The notes under the pieces are model-generated. The model saw nothing but the letters and a program-made list of their open reading frames with translations, was not told the origin of the DNA and did not search any database. Below are positions 25,452-33,345 of a stretch of DNA of 44,807 nucleotides, piece by piece. This DNA is from Betaproteobacteria bacterium (GTDB taxonomy: Bacteria > Pseudomonadota > Gammaproteobacteria > Burkholderiales > Rhodocyclaceae), in contig VEPL01000013.1 of assembly GCA_012026885.1 (NCBI GenBank), forward strand, positions 6,250-51,056, in the 5' to 3' direction. Both the position numbers and the translations under genes were made by a program. Positions within the stretch are counted from its first letter, which is position 1. Every line of letters begins with the position of its first letter.

Positions 25452-26592
25452 CGACACGCGGGCGGAAAACGAGCGGGAAGACGCGCCAGGCGAGCAGGGC
25501 GAAGGCGGCAAGCCAACAGGCGGCGGCAAGGTCGAGCCAGCGCAGGTAGGCACCCGGGGCGAGTTGCGGGCCGATCAGGCGGGCGGTGAAGGCGAGCATC
25601 ATGATCCACAGCACGGCTTTTTCCGGCTTGCCGAAGATGATCTTGCGGCCGGTGTGGCCGTTGGCGATGCGGACGATCATGGCCGGAATGACGAGCCCCA
25701 TGGCGCCGAAGGTGAACAGGTGCACGCCGACGGTGCCGACCCAGCCGCTGGCGCCCGGCGGCGGCAGCGCATCGACCGCCAGCTGGGCGACGATGGCCAG
25801 GTAGCCGAGGACCATGATGCCGATGTCCAGCCGCGTCGCGGCCTTGAGCGGATGCCAGAAGGCGAGGCGGGTGAGGAGCAGGGTGGCGAGCAGCAAGCCG
25901 AGTGCATGCGCGAGCGGCAACGGCAGGAAGGTCGCGCCGACGAGGATCACGGCGAGACCCTTGATCGCCAGGTCGAGCGCCGGCTTGCGCAGGATGTCGA
26001 CCGAGAAGGCGGCGCGCATGAACTGGGTCAGCGTGCGCTCGAACATGACGAGGAAGGCGACGCGGAAGAGGCCGAGCGTCATGCTCCAGCCAGCGTTGAA
26101 ATGTTCGGGCGAGAGCAGCAGCGTCTTGGCGACCCAGAACAGTGGCAGGACGACGAGGAAGAAGAGGTTGTCACGCCGGTAGCTGTCGCTGGCGCGGTGA
26201 CGGACCAACGTGAAGAGCAGCAGGGCGACCATGCCCGGGATGAACAGGTTGGTCGCGACCGCAAACAGCGCCGGCGGCCAGCCGGCACCGAAGGCCAAGG
26301 CCATGCGCTCGAACAGCCAGGCGGCGGCGAGTGCCATTAGCACGCTACCGTGATAGCCGCGGATGCCGACCCAGTTCTTGGTCGCGGTGAGCAGGAAGCC
26401 GCCGAGCACGGCCCAGCCGAAGCCGTAGAACATCTCGTGGGCGTGCCAGACCACCGGCGAAACCGCCGGTTCCGGCAGGGAGCCGCGGAAGATCGCCACC
26501 CAGAGCACGGGCAGCACAGCGCCGGCGAGACAGGCGAGCGCGAAAAAGGGGCGGAAACCGACGAGCCAGAGCGGATGGATGGGTGAAAGCAT
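25435..26592 (-). CDS. NnrS family heme/copper membrane protein
   Basis: 385-residue inner membrane protein with about 12 membrane segments. The NnrS signature VVWHAHEMFYGFGWAVLGGFLLTA has the conserved histidines; others are in FNAGWSMTLGLFR and HLFTFGAMGLVIPAMI. In Rhodobacter NnrS binds heme and copper and protects against nitric oxide-related stress; it is common in denitrifiers. No nor, nir or NnrR gene is in this window. It starts 83 bases after the MliC/YbaY fusion gene in the same direction. Confidence 0.93.
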   Translation of the reverse strand: MLSPIHPLWLVGFRPFFALACLAGAVLPVLWVAIFRGSLPEPAVSPVVWHAHEMFYGFGWAVLGGFLLTATKNWVGIRGYHGSVLMALAAAWLFERMALAFGAGWPPALFAVATNLFIPGMVALLLFTLVRHRASDSYRRDNLFFLVVLPLFWVAKTLLLSPEHFNAGWSMTLGLFRVAFLVMFERTLTQFMRAAFSVDILRKPALDLAIKGLAVILVGATFLPLPLAHALGLLLATLLLTRLAFWHPLKAATRLDIGIMVLGYLAIVAQLAVDALPPPGASGWVGTVGVHLFTFGAMGLVIPAMIVRIANGHTGRKIIFGKPEKAVLWIMMLAFTARLIGPQLAPGAYLRWLDLAAACWLAAFALLAWRVFPLVFRPRVDGREH

Positions 26593-26675
26593 GGGTGGAG
26601 GTCATTGCGGAGACGCGGCACTGTCGCACGTCGACCGGTCGCCGGCCTTGATGCAGCGCAGAGCGCGCACCGGGT

Positions 26676-27350
26676 TCAGCGCTTCGCCGCCTTGCCGGTC
26701 GCCTTGAGCGTCAGATCGACGTGGCGCGGGCGGCCGTCCACGACGGCCGGGTAGGTCTTGTCGCTGATGAAGAGCAGTTTGCCGGCATGCTCGATGCGGG
26801 CGGATACGGTGACGCGGGCACGGGGTCCGGCCAGATCGCGGTCGACGGTCATGGCGAAGGGCAGGGGCAACGGCTGGCCGCTTGCCTCGATACGCTGCTC
26901 GGCGAGCAGGCGCGCGCGGGCATCGGCGCGGGCGGTGTCCTGGATACGCAGGATGAGGACGGCGCCGGGCGGTAATGCCGGCGCTGCCGGCCAGGTCACG
27001 CTGCCGGTGACATCGAGGAAGCCGCTGGCGGCCACCGGCGCCGGCGGGGGCGGTTCGCCGCGGCTGCAGCGGCGCAGGTTGCCCTTGTCGTCCTCGAAAA
27101 CCGCATCGTCGCCCTTGGTGTGCAGGCGCACCGGATCGGCCCGGTAGAGCGCGCCGGAAGCCGACGGTACTTGCGGCAGCACGATGTCGCCGTCGGCGAA
27201 ATGAATGGTCGCCTGCGGTCGACCGTCGCCGGCGGCCGAAAACGAGATGTCGAGGCGGGCACCGTTGTCGCAGGTATAGCGGATGCGCTCGCCGGCGGCC
27301 GCGGGCAGCGCAAGGGACACGAGCAGCAGGAGGGCGGGGCGCAGGTTCAT
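26676..27350 (-). CDS. Secreted MliC-YbaY two-domain protein
   Basis: 224 residues. A signal peptide ([19 protein letters not shown]) lacks a lipobox cysteine, so it should be soluble in the periplasm. Residues about 20-95 match MliC, the inhibitor of c-type lysozyme: [10 protein letters not shown], then SASGALYR and a second cysteine in RRCSRGE, including the SG-x-x-Y inhibitor loop. After a Pro-rich linker, residues about 108-215 resemble the YbaY/YscW beta-domain ([20 protein letters not shown]). The MliC half predicts lysozyme inhibition at the envelope. The ATG overlaps the bpt stop (ATGA). Confidence 0.8.
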   Translation of the reverse strand: MNLRPALLLLVSLALPAAAGERIRYTCDNGARLDISFSAAGDGRPQATIHFADGDIVLPQVPSASGALYRADPVRLHTKGDDAVFEDDKGNLRRCSRGEPPPPAPVAASGFLDVTGSVTWPAAPALPPGAVLILRIQDTARADARARLLAEQRIEASGQPLPLPFAMTVDRDLAGPRARVTVSARIEHAGKLLFISDKTYPAVVDGRPRHVDLTLKATGKAAKR

Positions 27351-28093
27351 TCGGCGGGTCGGGAAGGGTCGAGGCGCTGCCAGTGCCCGTCGACCAGTTG
27401 CTCGAGCGGGCGGAAGCGTGACTTGTAGGCCATCTTCGGGCTGCCGGCGATCCAGTAGCCGAGATAGAGGTAGGGAAGGTCGAGCGCCAGACATTGCGCC
27501 GCCTGCCAGAGGATGTTGAAGGTGCCGAAGCTGGCGCCCGCGACGTCGGGATCGTAGAAGGTGTAGACCGACGACAGGCCGTCCTCGAGCACGTCGACGA
27601 TGCTGACCATGCGCACGCTTCCGCCTTCCGAAAACTCGATGAGGCGGGTGTCCACACGGCTTTGCAGGAGGAAGTGGGCGTATTGCTCGTGGCTGTCCTC
27701 ATCCATCCCGCCGCCGGCATGACGGGCGGCCTGGTAACGGACATAGAGCGCGTAGTGCGCGGCATCGAAGGCGAGCGGCAGTTCGCGCACGGCGAGCCCG
27801 GCATGACGGGCGAGCGCTCGGCGCTGGGCGCGGCTGGGGCGCAGTTCGGTGACCGGCAGGCGCACCGGGCGGCAATCCCGGCAGCCGTCGCAGTGCGGCC
27901 GGTAGGTGAAGGCACCGCTGCGCCGGAAGCCCTGGCGGACCAGTGTGCTGTACACCGCCGTGTCGATCAGGTGCGTCGGCGTGGCGACCTGTGAACGGGC
28001 TTCGCGCGCCTCCAGGTAGCTGCACGGATAGGGCGATGTCGCGTAGAACTGCAGCAGCGAGAAGGGCAGGGCGGAATCGTCGGGGAGCGCCAT
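27347..28093 (-). CDS. bpt: Aspartate/glutamate leucyltransferase (Bpt)
   Basis: 248-residue aminoacyl-tRNA-protein transferase that adds Leu to proteins starting with Asp or Glu and so marks them for ClpS/ClpAP degradation (bacterial N-degron pathway). The N-terminal ATE domain has the cysteine motif YPCSYL and [12 protein letters not shown]; the C-terminal domain has [21 protein letters not shown] and [21 protein letters not shown]. It starts 4 bases after aat, the other transferase of the pathway. Confidence 0.96.
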   Translation of the reverse strand: MALPDDSALPFSLLQFYATSPYPCSYLEAREARSQVATPTHLIDTAVYSTLVRQGFRRSGAFTYRPHCDGCRDCRPVRLPVTELRPSRAQRRALARHAGLAVRELPLAFDAAHYALYVRYQAARHAGGGMDEDSHEQYAHFLLQSRVDTRLIEFSEGGSVRMVSIVDVLEDGLSSVYTFYDPDVAGASFGTFNILWQAAQCLALDLPYLYLGYWIAGSPKMAYKSRFRPLEQLVDGHWQRLDPSRPAE

Positions 28094-28097
28094 GCGT

Positions 28098-28802
28098 TTA
28101 CCACTCACGGTCCGGGGTAACACCGGCCCAGCAGGCCGGCGAGCGGGGTATTCGGGTCAGGTCGTGCAGGCGTGCTAGAAAAACCATGCGGGGGATTTCG
28201 CGGGCGCCGAGCGAGGCGAGGTGGGCAGTGTGCATCTGGCAGTCAATCATGCCGTAGTCGTGCTCCGCAAGATAGTGGACGAGATGGGCGAAGGCAATCT
28301 TCGAGGCATCCCGGCGGCGCGCGAACATCGATTCGCCGTAGAACATGCGCCCGATCGCCAATCCGTAGAGTCCGCCCGCCAGTTCCCCGTCCATCCGAAC
28401 TTCGACCGAATGCGCCCAGCCGAGTTCGTGCAGGGTGACGTAGGCATCGCGCATCTCGCGGGTAATCCAGGTGCCGTCCTGGCCAGGGCGGGGCATCGCC
28501 GCGCAGGCGTCGATGACCGCGGCGAAATCATGGTCCAGGCGGACTTCGTGGCGGCCGGCACGCAGTGTCCGGCGCAGCGAGCGGGTCAGGCGGAACTCGG
28601 CGGGGAAGAGGACCATGCGCGGGTCCGGGCTGTACCACAAGGGCAGGCCATCGACCGTTCCCCAGGGGAAGATGCCGGCGCGGTAGGCGGCGAGCAGGCG
28701 CTCCGGTGCGAGGCCGCCGCCTGCCGCGAGCAGGCCGCCGAGGTCGGCACGCCCGCCCTCGGCCGGCGGCAGGGGGTCGCGCGGGCCGAGCAGGGGGATC
28801 AC
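28098..28802 (-). CDS. aat: Leucyl/phenylalanyl-tRNA-protein transferase
   Basis: 234-residue enzyme that adds Leu or Phe to proteins with N-terminal Lys or Arg, creating N-degrons read by ClpS. Family signatures are [44 protein letters not shown] and [18 protein letters not shown]. It starts with GTG at 28802, which overlaps the fbpC stop (GTGA). Thus aat and bpt form a tight N-degron pair placed behind an iron transporter ATPase gene. Confidence 0.96.
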   Translation of the reverse strand: MIPLLGPRDPLPPAEGGRADLGGLLAAGGGLAPERLLAAYRAGIFPWGTVDGLPLWYSPDPRMVLFPAEFRLTRSLRRTLRAGRHEVRLDHDFAAVIDACAAMPRPGQDGTWITREMRDAYVTLHELGWAHSVEVRMDGELAGGLYGLAIGRMFYGESMFARRRDASKIAFAHLVHYLAEHDYGMIDCQMHTAHLASLGAREIPRMVFLARLHDLTRIPRSPACWAGVTPDREW

Positions 28803-29869
28803 GGGTGGCGGTGCTTGAAGGCGATCACGTGGTCGGCATCGAGGCGGATGCCGATATGCTCGCCGATGGCGTGATTATGGTGCGAGGGAACCAGCGAGAG
28901 GACCTCGGCGCCGCTTTCGAGACGCAGCGTGTACAGGATGTCGGCGCCGCGAAAGGCCTTGTGCACGACCTCGGCCTGCAACTGGCTGCGGTCGTCATGC
29001 ACGATGTCGTCGGGGCGCAGGAGGACGTCGACCTCGCAGCCGTCGTGGCAATCCTCGCAGGTTTCGCTGCACTCGACGGGATGGTCGGTGACGAGTCGGC
29101 CCAGTTCCATCGCGACATTGGTGTGGTCGATCACCGTTCCGGGCAGCAGGACTCCCTGGCCGATGAAGTCCGCGACGAAGCGGTTGGCAGGGCGGTGGTA
29201 GAGGTTGTAGGGCGCATCCCACTGCTGGATGCGGCCCTGGTACATGACGCCGATCTCGTCGGCCATCGCGAACGCCTCGTTCTGGTCGTGGGTGACGAGG
29301 ATCGCGGTCGACCCCTCGCGCTTGAGGATTTCGCGAACCTCGAGCGACAGGCGCTCGCGCAGGCCGACATCGAGGTTGGAAAACGGCTCGTCGAGCAGGA
29401 TCAGGTCGGGACGCGGGGCAAGCGCGCGTGCCAGTGCGACCCGCTGCTGCTGGCCGCCGGAGAGCTCGTGCGGATATTTTTCGCCCTGGCCGTGCAGGCC
29501 GACCGTCGCCAGCAACTGGCGGACGCGCAGGTGGGCTTCCGCGGGGGGCTGGCGGCCGAGTCCGAAGGCGACGTTTTCCTCGACCGACAGGTGAGGGAAG
29601 AGGGCGTAGTCCTGGAAGACCATGCCGATGCGGCGTTTCTCGGGGGGTTGCCGCCAGCCGGGGGTGCTGACCGGCTCGCCGCGCACGCGGATTTCCCCGC
29701 CGGCGATTTCCTCGAAGCCGGCGATGCAGCGCAGGAGCGTCGTCTTGCCACAGCCGGACGGTCCGAGCAGGCAGGCGATGTGCCCGCTTTCGATGCGAAA
29801 GTCGACACCGTCGACGACGGTGTTCCTGCCGTAGCGCTGGGCGACGCCAATCAGTTCGAGCTGGGCCAT
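28799..29869 (-). CDS. fbpC: Ferric iron ABC transporter ATP-binding protein, FbpC-like
   Basis: 356-residue importer ATPase. Walker A GPSGCGKTT (36-44), Q-loop FQDYALFP, signature [16 protein letters not shown] (about 135-150), Walker B LILLDEPFSNLD and His-switch LVTHDQNEAF are intact. After about residue 240 comes the regulatory TOBE-like domain, which unusually contains four cysteines at 267, 271, 274 and 278 (C-x3-C-x2-C-x3-C). Assignment to Fe3+ rests on the adjacent FbpB and FbpA homologues and Fur-like sites. There is no ribosome binding site; a shared palindromic -10 lies 9-14 bases before the ATG. Confidence 0.9.
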   Translation of the reverse strand: MAQLELIGVAQRYGRNTVVDGVDFRIESGHIACLLGPSGCGKTTLLRCIAGFEEIAGGEIRVRGEPVSTPGWRQPPEKRRIGMVFQDYALFPHLSVEENVAFGLGRQPPAEAHLRVRQLLATVGLHGQGEKYPHELSGGQQQRVALARALAPRPDLILLDEPFSNLDVGLRERLSLEVREILKREGSTAILVTHDQNEAFAMADEIGVMYQGRIQQWDAPYNLYHRPANRFVADFIGQGVLLPGTVIDHTNVAMELGRLVTDHPVECSETCEDCHDGCEVDVLLRPDDIVHDDRSQLQAEVVHKAFRGADILYTLRLESGAEVLSLVPSHHNHAIGEHIGIRLDADHVIAFKHRHP

Positions 29870-29876
29870 GGGGGTC

Positions 29877-29895
29877 GATTATAATTCGCATTCAC
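29877..29895. promoter_or_regulatory. Divergent fbpC/fbpB control site: shared palindromic -10 and Fur-box-like sequence
   Basis: ATTATAAT (29878-29885) is a perfect palindrome and gives a consensus TATAAT on both strands: 29880-29885 for fbpB and 29883-29878 for fbpC. Predicted starts are near 29892 (fbpB, about 9-base leader) and 29871 (fbpC, about 2-base leader). The 19-mer 29877-29895 matches the classical Fur box at 12 of 19 positions by my count and covers both -10 boxes. Good -35 elements are not visible on either side. Confidence 0.55.
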
Positions 29896-29900
29896 ACGCC

Positions 29901-31535
29901 ATGCGCTCCGCCGTCCATTCCCCGCTTCTTGCCATTGCCATCGTCGTAGCCCTGCTGGCGGGACTGCCGGTCGCCAGTGTCGGCGTCAACCTGTTCGCCG
30001 GGGGGACGAGCGCCACGTGGTCGCACCTCGTCGATACCGTCCTGCCGGAGTACATCCTGAACTCGCTCTGGCTATGCCTCGGCGTCGGGGCGGGAGTCGG
30101 GGTCATCGGCGTAACGACGGCCTGGCTGACGGCGATGCACGATTTCCCCGGACGCCGCCTGTTCGAATGGGCGCTGGTTCTCCCGCTGGCGATGCCGGCC
30201 TACGTGATGGCGTACGTCTACACCGATTTCCTGCAGTATGTCGGGCCGCTCCAGACGGCGTTGCGCGAAACCTTCGGCTGGCAACGTGCCGACTACTGGT
30301 TTCCCGATGTCCGCACCTTGCCGGGCGCCATGGCGATGTTCGCCTGCGTGCTCTACCCCTATGTCTACCTGCTCGCCCGTACGGCCTTCCTCGAGCGGGC
30401 GAGCGGCATGCTCGAGGCGGCACGTACCCTCGGCATGGGGCCATGGCGGGCCTTTTTCGCCGTGTCGCTGCCGCTGGCGCGCCCGGCGATCGTCGCCGGT
30501 GTCGCCCTGGCGCTGATGGAGACCCTCGCGGACTACGGGACCGTGGCCTATTTCGCGGTCAATACCTTCACCACCGGCATCTACCGTGCCTGGTTTTCGC
30601 TCGGCGACCGGGTTGCAGCCGCGCAACTGGCGGCGATGCTGCTCGCTTTCGTGCTTTTCCTGCTCACGGTCGAGCGCATCTCGCGCGGGCAGGCGCGTTA
30701 TCACAATACGACCGGGCGCAACCGCCCCCAGGTCGGCGCGCGCCTGCGCGGCATCGCTGCCGCGGGTGCGGTGCTTGCCTGCCTTTTGCCGCTGCTCCTC
30801 GGGTTCCTGCTGCCGGCGCTCCTCCTGCTGCGCATGGCCTTCGCCGAGGGCGACGCGCAGTTCGGCGAGCGCTTCGTCGTCCTGGCGCGCAACAGCTTCA
30901 TGCTCGCCGGGACGACGGCGGTACTGGGCGTGCTCATTGCCGTACTGCTCGCCTATGGCGCCCGCCTGTCGCGGACAACCTTGTCGGCGACGCTCAACCG
31001 GCTGGTCGGGCTCGGCTACGCAGTGCCCGGTGCGGTGATCGCCGTCGGCGTGCTGATTCCCGTCACGCGGCTCGACAACTGGCTGGCCGCCCTCTGGACG
31101 CAGTGGTTCGGCTACAACCCGGGCTTGCTGCTGACGGGCGGCATTGCCGCGCTGGTCTATGCGTACCTTGTCCGCTTCCTGGCGGTCGCGCTGCACACGG
31201 TCGAGTCGAGCCTGGCCAAGATCACGACCAGCATGGACGATGCTTCGCGCAGCCTGGGCCACGGCCAGGGGGCAACGCTGCGCCGGGTGCATGTGCCGAT
31301 GCTTCGCGGCAGTCTGTTCACTGCCGGACTCCTCGTGTTCGTCGACGTGATGAAGGAACTGCCGGCGACGCTGGTGATGCGTCCGTTTAATTTCGACACG
31401 CTGGCGACCCAGACCTTCACGCTGGCTTCCGACGAGCGCCTGGCCGAGGCGTCGACCGCGGCGTTGGCCATCGTGGCGGTCGGCCTGCTGCCGCTGATCG
31501 CCCTGTCGCGGCAGGTCTCACGCGCCCGCAAATAG
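29901..31535 (+). CDS. fbpB: Ferric iron ABC transporter permease, FbpB-like
   Basis: 544-residue inner membrane permease with two fused permease halves (about 12 helices), as in FbpB/SfuB. Each half has an EAA-type loop that docks the ATPase: EAARTLGMGPWRAFFAVSLPLARPA near residue 175 and DDASRSLGHGQGATLRRVHVPMLRG near 450. The ATG at 29901 (MRSAVHSPLL) starts just before the first helix; upstream in-frame codons lie in the promoter. It is divergent from fbpC, 31 bases apart, and convergent with fbpA, sharing a bidirectional hairpin. Confidence 0.93.
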   Translation: MRSAVHSPLLAIAIVVALLAGLPVASVGVNLFAGGTSATWSHLVDTVLPEYILNSLWLCLGVGAGVGVIGVTTAWLTAMHDFPGRRLFEWALVLPLAMPAYVMAYVYTDFLQYVGPLQTALRETFGWQRADYWFPDVRTLPGAMAMFACVLYPYVYLLARTAFLERASGMLEAARTLGMGPWRAFFAVSLPLARPAIVAGVALALMETLADYGTVAYFAVNTFTTGIYRAWFSLGDRVAAAQLAAMLLAFVLFLLTVERISRGQARYHNTTGRNRPQVGARLRGIAAAGAVLACLLPLLLGFLLPALLLLRMAFAEGDAQFGERFVVLARNSFMLAGTTAVLGVLIAVLLAYGARLSRTTLSATLNRLVGLGYAVPGAVIAVGVLIPVTRLDNWLAALWTQWFGYNPGLLLTGGIAALVYAYLVRFLAVALHTVESSLAKITTSMDDASRSLGHGQGATLRRVHVPMLRGSLFTAGLLVFVDVMKELPATLVMRPFNFDTLATQTFTLASDERLAEASTAALAIVAVGLLPLIALSRQVSRARK

Positions 31536-31538
31536 AGA

Positions 31539-31560
31539 ACGCCCCGCGCGGGCGGGGCGT
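31539..31560. terminator. Bidirectional hairpin between convergent fbpB and fbpA
   Basis: ACGCCCCGC and GCGGGGCGT form a perfect 9-bp stem with a GCGG loop, 4 bases after the fbpB stop and 20 bases after the fbpA stop. It has no T-tract on either strand, so it may act as a weak or RNA-stabilising terminator for both genes. Confidence 0.55.
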
Positions 31561-31579
31561 CGGCGGCGGAATGGAATGG

Positions 31580-32593
31580 CTATTTGAAGCCGGCGCGGTC
31601 GAAGATCATTTGCGCCTTGACCTGATACATCGCGAGGCTGCCGACCGGCAGGTTGTCGGCCTTGAAGGGGCCGAGCTTCTCGAGCGCCGGGTTCGCAACC
31701 TTGATGCCGGCCACGGCCGGCCACTCGTTGTTGCCGTCGGCGAAATAACGTTGCGCGTCGTCGGATGCCAGGTATTCGAGGAATTTGACCGCGGCTTCCT
31801 TGTGCGGGGCCGTCTTCAGCATGCCGCCACCGGAAACGTTGATGTGCGTCCCGTAGGTGGCCTGGTCCGGCCAGACGACGGCGACGGCATCCATTACTTT
31901 CAGGTCTTCCGGCTTGGTCGACCGCATCAAGCGCGCCACGTAATAGGTATTGGACAGGGCCACGCCGCACTCGCCGGCGGCGACTGCCTTGATCTGGTCG
32001 GTATCGCCACCCTTGGGGGCGCGCGCGAAATTGGCGACCATGCCGCGCGCCCAGCTTTCGGCGGCGGGCTCGCCCTGGTGGGCGATGATCGATGCCATCA
32101 GGGACAGGTTGTACGGATGCGAACCGGAGCGCGAGCAGACCTTGCCCTTCAGGCGCGGGTTGGCCAGATCCTGGTAGGTACGGACTTCGTCGGCTTTCAC
32201 TGCCGCCTTGTTATAGACGATCACGCGGGCGCGGGTCGAAAAGGAAAACCAGTCGTCGGTCCGCAGGTTGGCCGGGATGCGGGATTCGAGGAGCTTCGAG
32301 CTGACCGGGGCGAAAAGGCCGAGTTCATGGGCCTTGGCGAGGCGGGCCGCATCGACGGTGAGGAACACGTCGGCCGGACTGTTGGCGCCCTCGTTACGGA
32401 TGCGCTCAAGCAGTTCGTCTTCCTTGCCTTCGATGCGGTTGATGCGGATGCCGGTCTGCTTCGTGAAATCGGCGTAGAGCGCTTCGTCGGTCTGGTAATG
32501 GCGGGCGGAATACAGGTTGAGGACCTTCTCGTCAGCCTGTGCGATGGCGGCGGCCGCAAGCATCAGGGCGGCGGTGAGGCGGGCGTACTTCAT
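31580..32593 (-). CDS. fbpA: Ferric iron-binding periplasmic protein, FbpA-like
   Basis: 337-residue periplasmic solute-binding protein for Fe3+. A signal peptide (MKYARLTAALMLAAAAIAQA) is followed by VLNLYSARHYQTDEALYADF, with the ARHY motif of the FutA/IdiA/FbpA group, and by SNTYYVARL, whose paired tyrosines are typical iron ligands. It is transcribed from its own Fur-associated promoter and carries a GGAG ribosome binding site. It is on the opposite strand to fbpB, so the transporter is spread over three transcription units. Confidence 0.94.
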   Translation of the reverse strand: MKYARLTAALMLAAAAIAQADEKVLNLYSARHYQTDEALYADFTKQTGIRINRIEGKEDELLERIRNEGANSPADVFLTVDAARLAKAHELGLFAPVSSKLLESRIPANLRTDDWFSFSTRARVIVYNKAAVKADEVRTYQDLANPRLKGKVCSRSGSHPYNLSLMASIIAHQGEPAAESWARGMVANFARAPKGGDTDQIKAVAAGECGVALSNTYYVARLMRSTKPEDLKVMDAVAVVWPDQATYGTHINVSGGGMLKTAPHKEAAVKFLEYLASDDAQRYFADGNNEWPAVAGIKVANPALEKLGPFKADNLPVGSLAMYQVKAQMIFDRAGFK

Positions 32594-32632
32594 GTCGTCG
32601 GACTCCGGGGCGATGTAATGGGAACGGCTGCC

Positions 32633-32675
32633 ATTCTAGCGAAGCCCGGCAAAAATGCAAATGAGAATTGTTATT
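32633..32675 (-). promoter_or_regulatory. fbpA promoter overlapped by a Fur box
   Basis: On the minus strand TTTGCA (32661-32656) and TAGAAT (32638-32633) are exactly 17 bases apart, predicting a start near 32626. The sequence 32657-32675 (GCAAATGAGAATTGTTATT on the plus strand) matches the 19-bp Fur consensus at 13 positions by my count and overlaps the -35. This is the standard layout for iron-repressed transcription. Confidence 0.65.
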
Positions 32676-32687
32676 GTCCGCGGGGCC

Positions 32688-32708
32688 AAAAAAACGGCGT
32701 TTCCGCCG
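32688..32708 (-). terminator. Rho-independent terminator of the NlpC/P60 gene
   Basis: On the minus strand CGGCG, a GAAA tetraloop and CGCCG are followed by seven T residues, beginning 13 bases after the stop codon at 32721. It insulates fbpA from upstream transcription. Confidence 0.8.
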
Positions 32709-32720
32709 CGGCTGCCAGAC

Positions 32721-33227
32721 TTACTCGCCCCGGATGATGCGCCGCGCGCCGTTGTAGCGCTTGACCCAGTAGCTGTCTTCCATGTTCTCGACGCGGACCT
32801 CGGCGCCGGTGCGCGGGGCATGCAGGAAGTGGTTGTCGCCAAGATAGATGCCGACGTGCGAGAAGGTGCGGCGCATGGTGTTGAAGAACACGAGGTCGCC
32901 CGGCTTGAGCTGGCTGACATCGATCTTCTCGCCCATCTGGGCCATCTCGAAGGCGGTGCGCGGCAACTGCTCACCGATGGTGTCCTTGAACACGAGGCGG
33001 ACGAAGCCGCTACAGTCGAGGCCGCTGGCTTCATCGTTGCCGCCGAAGCGGTAGCGTACGCCGACGAGCTTCAGACCGTGCAGGATGACGTCCTGCACCG
33101 CATTCGTGTATCGCTCGAAAAGGGACGGCTGCTCCTCGGCCTTGCGCACCGTTTCGGTAGCGCTGCCGGCGATGCTGAAGCCGAGGCCGGCACAGGCGAG
33201 GATCAGGGTGGCTATTACCTTACGCAT
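32721..33227 (-). CDS. Secreted NlpC/P60 (C40) cell wall peptidase
   Basis: 168-residue peptidoglycan endopeptidase of the NlpC/P60 family, expected to cut D-Glu-diaminopimelate bonds. A signal peptide (MRKVIATLILACAGLGFSIAGSA) is followed by the catalytic domain: YRFGGNDEASGLDCSGFVRLVF holds the nucleophile Cys, and FSHVGIYLGDNHFLHAPR holds the catalytic His and the third residue. There is no separate cell wall-binding domain. I chose the ATG at 33227 because it starts the signal peptide; the frame is open further upstream into the acuI promoter region. Confidence 0.93.
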   Translation of the reverse strand: MRKVIATLILACAGLGFSIAGSATETVRKAEEQPSLFERYTNAVQDVILHGLKLVGVRYRFGGNDEASGLDCSGFVRLVFKDTIGEQLPRTAFEMAQMGEKIDVSQLKPGDLVFFNTMRRTFSHVGIYLGDNHFLHAPRTGAEVRVENMEDSYWVKRYNGARRIIRGE

Positions 33228-33313
33228 AGCAGCGTAATGTATTTCAAAACAGGCACCCTGTAAAGTGCGTGAAATTTCCATGAGGCCTCTGGCATTTTGT
33301 CCGTAATTATGAA

Positions 33314-33319
33314 TACAAT
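33314..33319 (+). promoter_or_regulatory. Candidate -10 box of the acuI operon
   Basis: TACAAT matches five of six consensus bases and predicts a start near 33326, about 20 bases before the ATG at 33346, with the GGAG ribosome binding site in the leader. No -35 with good spacing is visible (TTGTCC is only 11 bases away). Confidence 0.35.
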
Positions 33320-33345
33320 TTCTGTTCCGAGGAGCGACAACAAGA

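Noticed and set aside
32657..32675. The Fur-box-like sequence as part of the NlpC/P60 terminator
   Set aside because: The terminator hairpin and T-run lie separately at 32688-32708; the Fur-like 19-mer overlaps the fbpA -35 instead.
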